The position numbers and the translations under genes were made by a program. Shown here in pieces: positions 11,690-22,059 of a stretch of 64,000 nucleotides of DNA (its first letter is position 1; each line of letters starts with the position of its first letter). The notes beneath the pieces are model-generated. The model searched no databases and was not told where the DNA came from. It saw nothing but the letters and a program-made list of their open reading frames with translations. The DNA comes from Auricularia sp. M13 (Eukaryota; Basidiomycota; Agaricomycetes; Auriculariales; Auriculariaceae), in the NCBI GenBank assembly GCA_037042915.1, contig CM073201.1:868001-932000 (forward strand), given 5' to 3'.

Positions 11690-12617
11690 CTGTATCCTTC
11701 GGGCCCACTGATGAGACGCCGGCGACGTAGTACGTGAGCGCGAATGTTGGGCCCGTGCTCCAGCTGTGCGAGTGGCTCGTGTGGGCGGGGTCGTTATGGT
11801 AGCCTGTGGTTGTGCGGTAACTTCCAAATGGTATGAGAATAAAGAAGGAAAGTGGGTGTCTGAAGGAATGGGTGCACACCCAAGGGACACGTTGGCTGTG
11901 AAGTGAGGAGCGTAGACTGAACGCTGATGTCGCTGTAGAGCATGTATCCCCACTCGCGGCGGAGCAGGTCCAAAGCTCTCTCGTCATTTCCGAGCTCGAA
12001 ATGCGCTTGCAACTGCAGTGGACGGATCAGTCTCAACAGCTCGTCCACGTGTCAGAGCAAGAAACGGCGCACCTCGAACCCACCGACGAATGGCGACATG
12101 CTGTCGGGAAGCTCTGCGCACACAGGCCCAAGATCGATCCAGTTGCGTAGGAGGCCGTCACTGACATGCCGTGCCTGCTCGAGGCTGGTCGTCAGGCTGA
12201 ACAACACCGCGAAGGAATTGGCGTCCTGCGCGAAGAGCGACGACTCCACGTGTTGCGGTACAGGCCCTGCCCGTCGTCCCACAGCTGTTCGTTGTAGACT
12301 TCTTGAGCGCCTCAGCGCTCGAAGTGTACTGCACTGCGAGGTCGCCACGGTCCGCCAGAACCGCGAGGTTGGCCGCATCGGCCAGCACCTACAGCTGTTC
12401 CCCTCAGCCGTGCACTGGGGCCCAATTATGAGGATTACTTACCTTGTAAAAAATGGCGTTCATTGCGGCATTGTGCCCGCCGCCGTTGTGCCCCCAGTCA
12501 GCCGTTCCAGCTTGATCCAGCAGGCCGCTGTCATCGACCTTGCTCTGCAAGAAGGGTGCAGCGTTCGTGTAGTCGTCCCAGTGAGCGTCGAGCCACTGAT
12601 TCGTCAGCAACACCGCC
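11690..12617 (-). pseudogene. GH78 alpha-L-rhamnosidase, C-terminal half
   Basis: GH78 enzymes release terminal alpha-L-rhamnose from plant glycosides and are usually secreted. Four exon pieces are in order: WLDAHWDDYTNAAPFLQSKV..ADWG..GGHNAAMNA (12617-12443), LADAANLAVL..YTSSAEAL then DANSFAVLFSLTTS..SPFVGGFEV (12388 to about 12086), [20 protein letters not shown] (12012 to about 11930), and [20 protein letters not shown] followed by [14 protein letters not shown] (about 11830-11700). Splice sites between them are recognisable (GTAAGT, GTGCGC; CTGCAG, TGTAG). Two single-base losses break the second exon, near 12300 and 12250. The N-terminal half is missing. Downstream it runs in frame into the uS5 fragment, with no stop between. 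Confidence 0.85.
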
Positions 12618-12619
12618 TG

Positions 12620-13550
12620 CGCGGGACAAACACTGTATGCGCACCACTCCTTCTCGTTGTCCTTGCGGCCTCCACGACGGCGACGGCGACGGTCGGGTCC
12701 ACGACTGCCCCGCCCGCGCTCACCGCGCGCCAACGCCCGAATTCACTGTGTCCGTGTTCCGCCATTTTTCGGAAGTCTCGAGGAAAGGGGCAGCGTATAG
12801 GCACACGCAGTGGATAGCACCAATAATGAACGTGCTGCAGCGGTCGGCGTGCGTCGACGCCAGCTGGTCGGTTCTGTCGGACTTCGGACTCATAGGGATG
12901 GTTCCGGCAGGAGCCGGAGGCCTTTCTCCTCTTGACCGCCCCGCCTGTAGTTCGGTTGACGGATTGTCGACTTGAGCGCAGACGGCGACGTGCGCCACCA
13001 GATCGTGCATGCGGCCCTACGTTCGCTCTGCGGCTCACGTTCCATGGACCGCTGCATCTACACCATCCCTATATCCTTGCTCGTACCCGCACGCCGCCAC
13101 ATCTCTAGCCTCTACGACTGAGCCACGTCCTATTTCGTGCTCCGTCTCCATCTGCCGCCATCGTCCAACAGCTCTCGATCATCGACCGCCAAGGCAGGCC
13201 TTGGCGCGCATCCCGACCTCATCACCCGCTACGACTCTTCCAATCCTGTGCGCCAGCGTCTACCGCTCTTGCCCTGCGAGACGTGATGCCGTCTCGCACA
13301 GTATGCTACCTAGTCGATTCTAATAAAATTCGTTTTATCACTTGCATTTCTTCCATGCGCACTGGTTTCACGTCATCAACAATTGGATTAATGTATGAAA
13401 ATATGACTTCTCGAACCCCTGGGCACATAAGACAACGGCGCGCATTACGACTAACATTACCGACTAAATGCAGACTGTTACGGTACCGTCCATCACGTAT
13501 CTAAAGTCGTCGCCGTCGTGATCCCAGCGACGCAGTCACGAGCGGCGAGA
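12620..13550. other. no gene recognised
   Basis: Mixed short frames. The minus strand just upstream of the rhamnosidase exon is Arg/Pro-rich and does not resemble the missing GH78 N-terminus. Confidence 0.35.
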
Positions 13551-13553
13551 GGT

Positions 13554-16090
13554 CTAATCTGAATCGTCCCATCGCTCTTCGTCCGGCGTTGCGATCAAGC
13601 CGTAGCCGTGGACATTGAACTCGATTGTGCCAGGACCGCCTCTGTCAGAGACGGTGTAGAAGACGACTCCAACGGATCCCGTGGGAACCTCTTCCTCCAT
13701 GTCGGGCATATTCTTTAAGTTCACGGAATTGAGATCGAAACCCTTCGTCGACATGTCAAATAAGGGTACTATAACAGTTAGCGCACACTCGAGACGCTGG
13801 AGACTGACTCACCGTGTTCACCACCCACGAGCTGAACGGAGGTCTTCGTTTTCTGCTGTTTAACCGCGTTGCCAGAACCCAAAAACAAACTGTGGTTCTC
13901 TCCCCGTGGTTGCGCTGCAAGGGCTTGAGATGATCTATCTCGCGCGCCATCGTCGAAGGTGACGTACCATTCTCCACGGGTTTGACCCTTGTATGGAAGG
14001 TTAGACCGCGGCTGTCTTCGACGGTGGACCAACTCGGGAGCGTGATCTCCCCCACGTTGTAGATGGAGCCAAGGTTACAGACGAGGAGTTCAAACTCCTG
14101 TCTGAAGAGGTTGGCTACGATGAGCTTCTTCTCGAGCGTGACGGGCTTGTCCTTGCTTTTCATCGTCGTCACCGATAGCAAGGAAGACGTCTTGTTGACG
14201 ACGGCGCTGAAGAAGATGACTGGTTCGGTTGTTGTAGTGGCGCTAACATAATTGGATGGGTAAAGAGAACTGCCCGACGCCTCGAGTCGAAGCTTCTTGT
14301 GGTTGACCCTGGTGGCGTTGACGTACTTAGAAATCTGAAGGGAGTCCATGACCTTGAACAGGAGACTATCCATCATGAGCACCGAATCATTCTTGCAGTC
14401 ACACAAGTGCGGACTCACGGAAAGTTTTTGTGCTTGGACCATTTCTTGAAGCACTCAGGGCGCAGAAACCCGCCCTCCTTTGGCACTTTATACCCGACAA
14501 TTCTATACCAAGAGTTAGTTGTCGAAAACGCCTTCGAAACCTGACGTACCGCGGTGGGGCACGCACCCGACGGTACATCTCGCGCAGGGCCTCGTCCCAT
14601 AGCTTGTGGTTCATGCAATCCTTGGTACCGTCAAACTTCGCGTCGAGGAGGAAGTCACCCCCCAGCTCTGTCTGCTTTGTGGCAACTGCGTCCACGGGCG
14701 CCGCGTCTTTCGTCTTGATGGGTTCCACCGGCTTGTCGAATTTGCCAGTGCTCCGACTACAACGAGAGCGGGTCGCAATCAGCGTGGGTCCAACACACAG
14801 ATGCAAAACATACGCTTGTTCCATCAACAAGCTCAGTAGATTCGGCGTCTTGGACATGAAATCAACGAGCGCGGAGAGGTCCTGAGCCCTACAACAACTG
14901 TGGTCAGCAACGGCGGGCGTAGCTCGATCGACACCCACGTATCCCCGGAGTCGGCAATGACACCATGCCCCTTGAGCGACGCCTCCACACGAGGCGGTTT
15001 CTTTGGACTTGCCGGGCTCTCTGGAGCATCTCGCGCGGGGACCAGATGTTCCTGCGTAATCTGCATGGCGTCGGCGTCGCTTTCTGCCTTGGATGAGACA
15101 GGCGCGATCTCAGAATCAGCCGCGCGGCGTCGCCCACACTATCAGTTGCGTGCAGGACTTCGGCGATGGGATCGTCCATTGAGACGCCGCTGTCAATATC
15201 GACGCTATTGCACACGCGTCAGCGTTCTCAACCAGCGGCAGGCGTCACTCACTCCATATCGGTCAAGTCGGACTCCTCGCTCGCCTCAATCGCTTCGCTA
15301 AAGGGATGTCAGCGTCACATCGCGCTGGTGAGCTTGCCTCGGTGACTTACTCGTCTATGAACATCTTCCACGACGCCTTTCGCGCACTTCGATTGCGACT
15401 CCTGCAGGCTGTCAGCAGCACAATCGCGGGACAGCGTGCTGGCAAAACATACTTGGTTCGTGTCCCGTTTCGCTCTGATTTCTTGATGGCTTGGACGCGC
15501 CGCTTCTTTCTAATGCGAAAATGTCAGAGCGAAGAGCGGAACATCGACAGAACTCTCACCTGGCATTTCTGACTGGCTCCTTGCCGGTCTGGCTGCCGTC
15601 CGACAAGCTGAAGTGCACGGCGGGCGCGATCAGCACGAAAGTGGAATGGCTGATGCACTGCAAGCGTACTCGTCCATCTTTCTCGTCGCGGCACCAGATT
15701 CCACAGGTGCGCTGGGCCCGTTGAGTTCGCCCGAGGTCTGGAGATCTAAAGACCACGAGTCAGCGTATAGGAACAAGACTGACTTAGCGACGGACCTCTT
15801 GCCCAGGCTGACGAGCCAGCATCAACGTCTCGGACGTCGGTGGTGTCATCTCGCCTTCGGCGTCTGCAACTTGCTTCAACTCGACGACGTCGGCGTCGTC
15901 TCTGAAGCAAAGTCAGCGTCGCGCACACTGCGCGGGAGCAACTCACATCCCGGGCTCGGGTACCGAACGAGTCTTGGTGACCATCATGCAGAAGCGGGGC
16001 GCGCCACCAACCCAACCGACGAAATTCGCCTGTTTTATACCGTGGGTTCGGATACGACGCCTAAGATTAAGACTCATTCGAACCCTGCTG
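13554..16090 (-). pseudogene. unidentified multi-exon gene, acidic/basic nuclear-type protein, frameshifted
   Basis: A run of minus-strand exon-like pieces has good GT..AG borders. They include QANFVGWVGGAPRFCMMVTK, VVELKQVADAEGEMTPPTSE, a CGIWCRDEKDGRVRLQC piece, a basic RKKRRVQAIKKSERNG stretch, KASWKMFIDE, an acidic EAIEASEESDLTDM, the AQDLSALVDFMSKTPN segment, KTKDAAPVDAVATKQ.., GYKVPKEGGFLRPECFKKW, VMDSLQISKYVNATRVNHKK and a final exon 13754-13554 (TGSVGVVFYTVSDRGG..). Single-base shifts are needed near 15120 and between 13980 and 14040. I recognise no family. The basic cluster and acidic stretches suggest a nuclear protein, but that is a guess. Exon limits are approximate. Confidence 0.45.
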
Positions 16091-16235
16091 ACCACGCAGT
16101 CAGGGGGTTGAGGAGAGCGCTCGTACTGCTCTTGTCTCTCGCGTATCCCACGCTCCAACAAGGTGTCCGCAGTCCAACTGCTGCGATTCCTGGTGGTCGC
16201 AGATAGCGCATGGTCGAGTCAGACACAGACTGTAC

Positions 16236-16570
16236 GTGACGTATCGTGCAAAAATCGGGATGAACGCCCACATCTACGGATTGGGTCGCGTAAATCGTAG
16301 GCACAGGTGAGGCTGTGAGGGATCGACAAACAGTACCTGTAAACGGCTGCCACCCGTGACTCCCACCGCGCCATGAGTCAGGATTGCCACCACCGTCGCA
16401 AACACGTGATACGTGCATATCACGTGAAATCCGGATGAACGACAGCATCGACGCATTTGGTCGCAAATCATAGGCACGCCTCTTATCTCGACAAACAGAG
16501 ATCGACAACCAGAATCTGTACAGTAATCGAATTTCCAACCCGCGTCTTACCCCGCTCCATGAGTCATGAT
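16236..16570. repeat. imperfect tandem duplication, about 165 bp per unit
   Basis: Two adjacent units, about 16236-16390 and 16395-16570, share ordered blocks: GTGATACGTGCA-like starts, CGGGATGAAC / CCGGATGAAC, TTGGTCGC / TTGGGTCGCG, ATCGTAGGCAC / ATCATAGGCAC, GATCGACAAACAG / ATCTCGACAAACAG, and CGCGCCATGAGTCA / CCGCTCCATGAGTCA. Divergence is high, so it is old. Confidence 0.55.
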
Positions 16571-17376
16571 CACCGCCCGATACACCGTTTCCGACGTGAG
16601 AGTGGCCCCAAGAACGATTCCCACGAGGCACAATCGCAGAAGAACGCGCTACCGCGTCCGTATATGTGGCGAGTTTCAAATTCCCAAACACACAGATGGA
16701 GTACGCGATGTGAATGCACCGCGAGTTCAGGTCGCGCCTCCGTGCAGGTCATCCGGATAAGGCAATGCGGAGCGATTGCGGCGTCGATGACTTGCCGTCC
16801 ACAGACACATAGAAATACTGGCTGCAGATTCGTCGTGCTGCCAACCCGCCCAGAAACGCGCGTACTCGCAGGATGACATCCCTCAGCTATGATTTCGAAG
16901 CTGCAAGTGAGTAACTCGCAACGGTCTCTGCGCGTCGGCTGAGACGACATCGAGCCCAACGCGTCGAAGACTTTTACAAGGCGATGGAGCAGCACGATCC
17001 AACGGAAACAATGCTGCCGGCGCAATGGTATCAGGTGTGTGCTAGCCGGCGTCGTCGCGGAGCGTCGTGGGTGATCACTTCGTCGCAGGCTTACCTCAAC
17101 GGCGACATTAATGCGGCCTGTGTTCCGCATGGCTCCCCGACGACTTACAGGCTCGTCGAGCGCGGACGGCAAGACAAATGGGGAGGACAACGAACTTGTG
17201 TTTAGACTCATTGGCATTGTCGAAGACGTTAACCTGCCACCTTTTCACCATCGGTTCACGTGCGTACACCACGGGCATGCCACTCGTCTGCTGACTGGAA
17301 CGCGACAGTCGCTCTTCCAACATTGTCTACCTTCAGCAAAGAATAAGCATCGCCGCGTCGCAATCGGACTAAATAC

Positions 17377-18030
17377 GTGCAGAACATCCGGGCGGTAGCT
17401 GACATCTTGGAACTCGAATCGTCCATGGCCCCTTTTTCTGCCGATACCCACGCCTGCATCAGCAACACTGCACGTCCTATCACCTTCTCCAACCGAATGT
17501 TCACGCCGCGCGACCACTCCCAAACGCAAGTTGCAATACCCCTAGCGCACATCATGGATCCGCTCCACGACCTTCGCACCGCGGCAAGAAACAAGGACTT
17601 GGTGCACACCGAGGAAAATCTGGTGCAGTACTCACATTATCGGCCCAATCTGGGATGGTGCGTGAGACGTGTTCTATGCGACGCGGGGAGTCTAACCGAG
17701 CGCAACAGTCGTCCTACTTCGCCGCGCTCTTTCCATCGAGGCGATATCGTCGAGGTGCATTTCTCCCCCGTGCTATTCCACTCGGAGAAGGATTTCCTCT
17801 TCGCGAAACTTGTGCTGCGCTCCATCGTAAGCCTGGATAATGTGTTGTCAAAGGTCCTTGATACGCTGCATATGCTGCACAAACTGACACCGCGCAGGTC
17901 TACAGAACACGCGCGATGCCTGAGCCGGCGACGGAGACTGGTCCAGACCAGAAACTGAAACGCAAGAGAATCGCGGAAACCGGGACGATCACCCGCCGCG
18001 TGCTCGGTGACCTGACCAACAAACAAGGTA
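17377..18030 (+). CDS. hypothetical protein of an Agaricomycete-type family, partial model
   Basis: Open reading runs from about 17377 with HRGDIVEVHFSPVLFHSEKD then FLFAKLVLRSIVSLD near 17740-17840. It probably continues after an intron (donor near 17850, acceptor CGCGCAG about 17899) as KLKRKRIAETGTITRRVLGD, ending at a further donor near 18028. A GDIVEV core followed by a hydrophobic strand and an LRSI..L motif recalls an expanded family of mushroom proteins without known function. That is recollection, not a search. The N-terminus and true start are unclear, and a missing 3' exon is likely. Confidence 0.4.
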
Positions 18031-18486
18031 CGATTACACAATCTGCAGCATCACGTGTCAGAAGTTCACCGCACGTGACAGGCGCCGTGAATGGCGCTGC
18101 GTCGAAATGGCAGAGACGGCTCCTAAGGCGTAGCTCAATATCGACAATCTTAATCTTCTCGAATGACTCGAAATAACTAGTTACGTTTTAATGACTCCTT
18201 TCGCGGGTACCCCTGTATTTACCAGTTTTGTCCGCGGCCTGAGAACCCCACAATACATGCATATTCTAGTATCAACCGCCCGCCGAAACACATAAAGCTC
18301 AGCGCAACCTCCACGACCATCGTCCAAATCCATCCTCCCTGCCCGCTCCTGCCCCGCGGCGAAGGTCCACGGCGCTAGCTGAACCCAACGCGATCACTGC
18401 GCGGTCGGTGTCCACCCCAAACCGTGCGGAACGCAGCTCAGACGCGCTCTCAGGATACCCAAAGCGACTCGCTCCACCGTTGTACG

Positions 18487-18961
18487 ATGGCCCCGCAACG
18501 CATTAAACACAAGCACGTTTACGCCACGGCCAAGGACTCGGTCGGTCGTGTACAACAGAAATGAATGGACAACTGCTGACGCATTGCAGCGCTGTCTGGG
18601 CAAAGTTCGAGGACGCACGCGACCTGATATGGTTCTACGACTCGCCGTTCTGGAAACCGGTCGACACAGCTGCTGACGGCGCACTGTTCGTGGACCGTCT
18701 CTACGGCGCCGCCAAGAACCTCTCAATGCATACACTGGTGACTCAGTTGTGGGTGCGCGAGGCGAGGACGGTCCTGGTCCGTTTCCGTGTTTCGTTACCA
18801 CGATCCCCTGAAGCTAACAGCTTCATCAGAATATCCTCGAACTCTTCGACGACCCCAAGTTGGACGCTTTGTTTTCACCGCATGTGACAAAGCTGACACA
18901 CATGCTCGCCACCAAAGGAAAGGACGCTCCGGATATGAAAAGGGCTCTCCTTACGATCTGA
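18487..18961 (+). pseudogene. hypothetical protein, two exons with two one-base shifts
   Basis: Exon 1 starts with MAPQRIKHKHVYATAKDSVG. It passes through NEWTTADALQRCLGK and then FEDARDLIWFYDSPFWKPVD and SMHTLVTQLW to a donor at 18753. An intron 18753-18829 with branch GCTAACA and CATCAG acceptor leads to NILELFDDPKLDALFSP.., stopping at 18961. The three parts of exon 1 lie in three frames; removing one base near 18560 and one near 18602 makes it continuous. It looks like a soluble helical protein with a C-terminal half of the kind found in many mushroom lineage-specific genes. No function is assignable. Confidence 0.45.
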
Positions 18962-18969
18962 TAGTCCTC

Positions 18970-19560
18970 GTCCAAATAATGATTCCCGATCTGTTTGTAT
19001 GTCCCGTTTTAATGTTACCGGATAATGCAGCTTGTATGTATATAGCATGGTGCTGCGACCTATTCCCACGCTTTAATTTCGCATAGAGAACGGTGCCTAA
19101 TCAAAGTCGTTCACATGGACAAGACGCCGAGCAGATAGAAGTAACGGCAACACGCTCAGTACAGAGCATGTTGATGCCGCGACGGGTTGTTGCGTGGGAT
19201 GTTCCCAGACCGGTCAATACCGCCGCGAGCAAGACCAGGACGACCACGGGGAGATAACGCACCCACAGCCTGGCCTATGCCTTGCTGTCACACAGGCAAG
19301 ACATCCGATACTCGTCCCCGCGCATGCTGCTCGCTGAGCTACTCGCCCGCCGACGGAACGTGACCCGACCAGAACTCCGCGCGGCGCGTTGACGTGCGAT
19401 AGTCTGACTGTAAGGACTCCGTATCATATTTGGGATTTGCTATAAGCGGACGGCGATTCGCACAGCTCTTATTGGGCTAGGATTATGGTCGTTTTCGGTC
19501 CAACTGTCTGGATCCCGTCTCACGGTGACCACCGCATCTCGTTATCATCTTTCGCACAGT
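18970..19560. other. no gene recognised
   Basis: AT-richer stretch after the preceding gene, with no coherent frame. Confidence 0.35.
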
Positions 19561-19568
19561 GATTATCC

Positions 19569-22053
19569 GTGCACAGTTATGCCGTGCCTTCCCCACCCGC
19601 GTCCAGCGCCAAGATCGCCTTGTTGACCAACCCACGCTCGCTGCGCAAGGCCCACGCGAGTCAGCGGCAACCATACAGTGCCTGCCGCTCGAACCTGTCG
19701 TCGCAAACACCTTGCAGCCAGCCCTCTGACACAATGATTCCATTAGGTAGCTGGTGCGTGCCTGTCGCTTCAAATGGTCCGTTTGCGTCGTGCTCGGCTC
19801 TGTCCATACACCCCGACTCTCACGAGGCACCACGAACGCTTGACGCGCAGGATACATGGCATATAATTCACCGCATCCTGTTACCCAAGCTGAAGCGTGC
19901 TATAGTCTGCCCTTCGCCCTTCTCCATGCAACACAATCAGCAGCAGCTCGTGCGATATACCACGAACAGGTCCTCCGCCGTCTGGCGCTACGTGACGCGA
20001 CTTACTCCACAGCAATGGCGTTCGGAGCTCCCAGACTCCCTCGACTTCATCGAGAAGGTCGCTGGCTTTCACCTGGTACGTGGAATGCACGAACGACGAG
20101 ATCGCCGGCCCTCAGTACCACACAGGGATGCCTCCCTGGCATGGTCAGACCTCGCTCCCTCATGGTACGTCTAACCTCGCTCGCCCGCCGCGTTCCTGAG
20201 ATATTCCGTAGACGTACAAAGACGCTTTGGAACGCTACATTGCGTTCCTGGCCGCCCTCGAATGCGTTCTGCCCTTTGCTCGTGTCAGGTATTGGATGGA
20301 CAAGATCGGGATCGACATCGAACGGAAGTTCACGGACGAGCTCTATAAGGCCTTCTCAATCTCGTTCACATACGATTTCACTGACATTATCCGGCGCCTG
20401 GGTAAGCTATCGCGATCCCTTCGATGGTCGACCGCAGCATCTCATCCCAGATGGCATACAGCTTACAGCTTCTCGGTCATCCAAGAGCACCCAGTCCCCT
20501 CGTTCCAGAGCCTGTTCATCGACGATCTCCCGCTTGAGATACTCCTCGAGATAATCTCGTGTGTACCTGACTGCAACATCCGCATGCTTGCCAGCACAAA
20601 TCGAGGATTTCGCAAGTTATGCTCACGTCGGATTCGGGAGGTGCGTAACCTGCGTCGATACGTCAACTTGGCTGATGCAGATGCAGAATGCCTTCTTTCG
20701 CATTGACTACGACATGGAGATCCTCCACCGACCGTCTCCGCCCTCGCGCGACGAGCTCTTCATTGAGATTCTCGAAAGTATGATCCAACACAGACGGATT
20801 ACGACCAGCATCATGAGCACCTATGCTCGCGACAAGGAAAATTGTCGCTGGGTTCGCTATATCAGCTTTGAGAACCAATGGGAGACCCTCTGGCCGCCGT
20901 TTACAGACAGATTCGAACTTCTGCCCAACGCAATCGACATGCGCGTCTTCGAGCCATTTTACAACAGCATCATTTCCATGCTCGCTCACCTCAGCGTCGT
21001 CGAACACGTGCGCCTCAGCGGTCTCGCATTCACACAGAGGCTCCTTCTGCATCTTCGGGGGCACCCCTCCATCACTCGTCTCACCGTCGAACGCTATTCG
21101 ATGTTTCCCGCCTCAGTCATCGCGACGTACAGCTCTCTGCGTCTGGCCAACATCACCTACCTGGCCATCGGGTTCCACGGCGAACACTACACGCATCGTC
21201 ACCAGTGGTCCATGGTGTCAATGTTCCCGCGCTGCGACAAATTTACGCGTACGGACTCGACATCTACGAGGTGGTGGTCCGGTATCCGGACTTTCTCGCC
21301 GACCCGCTAGACCTCCACAACGTCGAGCTTCTGCATATTCAGGGCACGTCAAGGTTCACTGACGCCTTGGTCCGCTGGCTTGAGGGATCTGCCCTCCGAA
21401 GCGGGAAGCCTGGCCGTCTCCGCAAACTGAAGCTACACTCTCGCGTGGGAATGTTCCAGGGCGACTTGACCGACCTCGTCAATGTTTTAGCCACCCACTA
21501 TCCCGAGCTGTCCACACTCGTTCTCGAGGGGTTGGATCGCGTCCATGTCTCATTCCTCGCACTCATTCGCGACAACCTTCCAAGTCTCCGCGGCCTCAGT
21601 CTCGTTCGACGCGAAAGCCAGTTCCACAAGGACTACACTTTTTGCGACTGGGACCGCCCGCGTACGACTACGCGCAGGCACTCCAGGGTCATCGATCACT
21701 GCGTCACCTTGAAGTGAACGCCGTGCGGGGTCCAGTTAGCCACGGCGCGTCAGGAATCGATATGCTCCTCTCGGCCGCGTACGGACACGTTCCGCGGGAA
21801 CGGTTTGAGCGTCTTCCACCCCAACGCAGAGCGCGACAGTACCAACGACATCATCGATGGCACACCCATCGCCATCCCATTCGTCTCGCATGTCCCCAGC
21901 CTTGGATCGTTCGCGATCAGAGCCGGGTCCTGTGTCTGGAGCACGCGTATCACTCGCCACTCCGATGACAAGTTCTCCTGGGCCGACGAGCGTCATGGTA
22001 TCCACGACCGCTTCGAGGAATGGAACCCTCGCGATGGATCCACCTGGGAATGA
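19569..22053 (+). pseudogene. F-box protein, multi-exon, several one-base frameshifts
   Basis: F-box proteins recruit substrates to SCF ubiquitin ligases. An N-terminal region (IIHRILLPKLKRAIV.., LTPQQWRSELPDSLDFIEKV) leads through an exon with YKDALERYIAFLAALE and WMDKIGIDIERKFTDEL to the F-box itself at about 20510-20640 (IDDLPLEILLEIISCV, then TNRGFRKLC). A short intron follows (donor GTGCGT about 20640, acceptor GATGCAG). After it come leucine-rich segments (HLSVVEHVRLSGLAF, LATHYPELSTLVLEGLD) and the tail IDGTPIAIPFVSHVPSLG. Two shifts, near 21227 and 21658, each fall in CCCGCG and each are fixed by one extra C. A third lies near 21800. Either the gene has decayed or these runs are misread. 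Confidence 0.6.
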
Positions 22054-22059
22054 ATACAC

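Noticed and set aside
11942-12817. 291-residue plus-strand frame over the rhamnosidase remnant
   Set aside because: Antisense shadow; recognisable GH78 sequence is on the minus strand.
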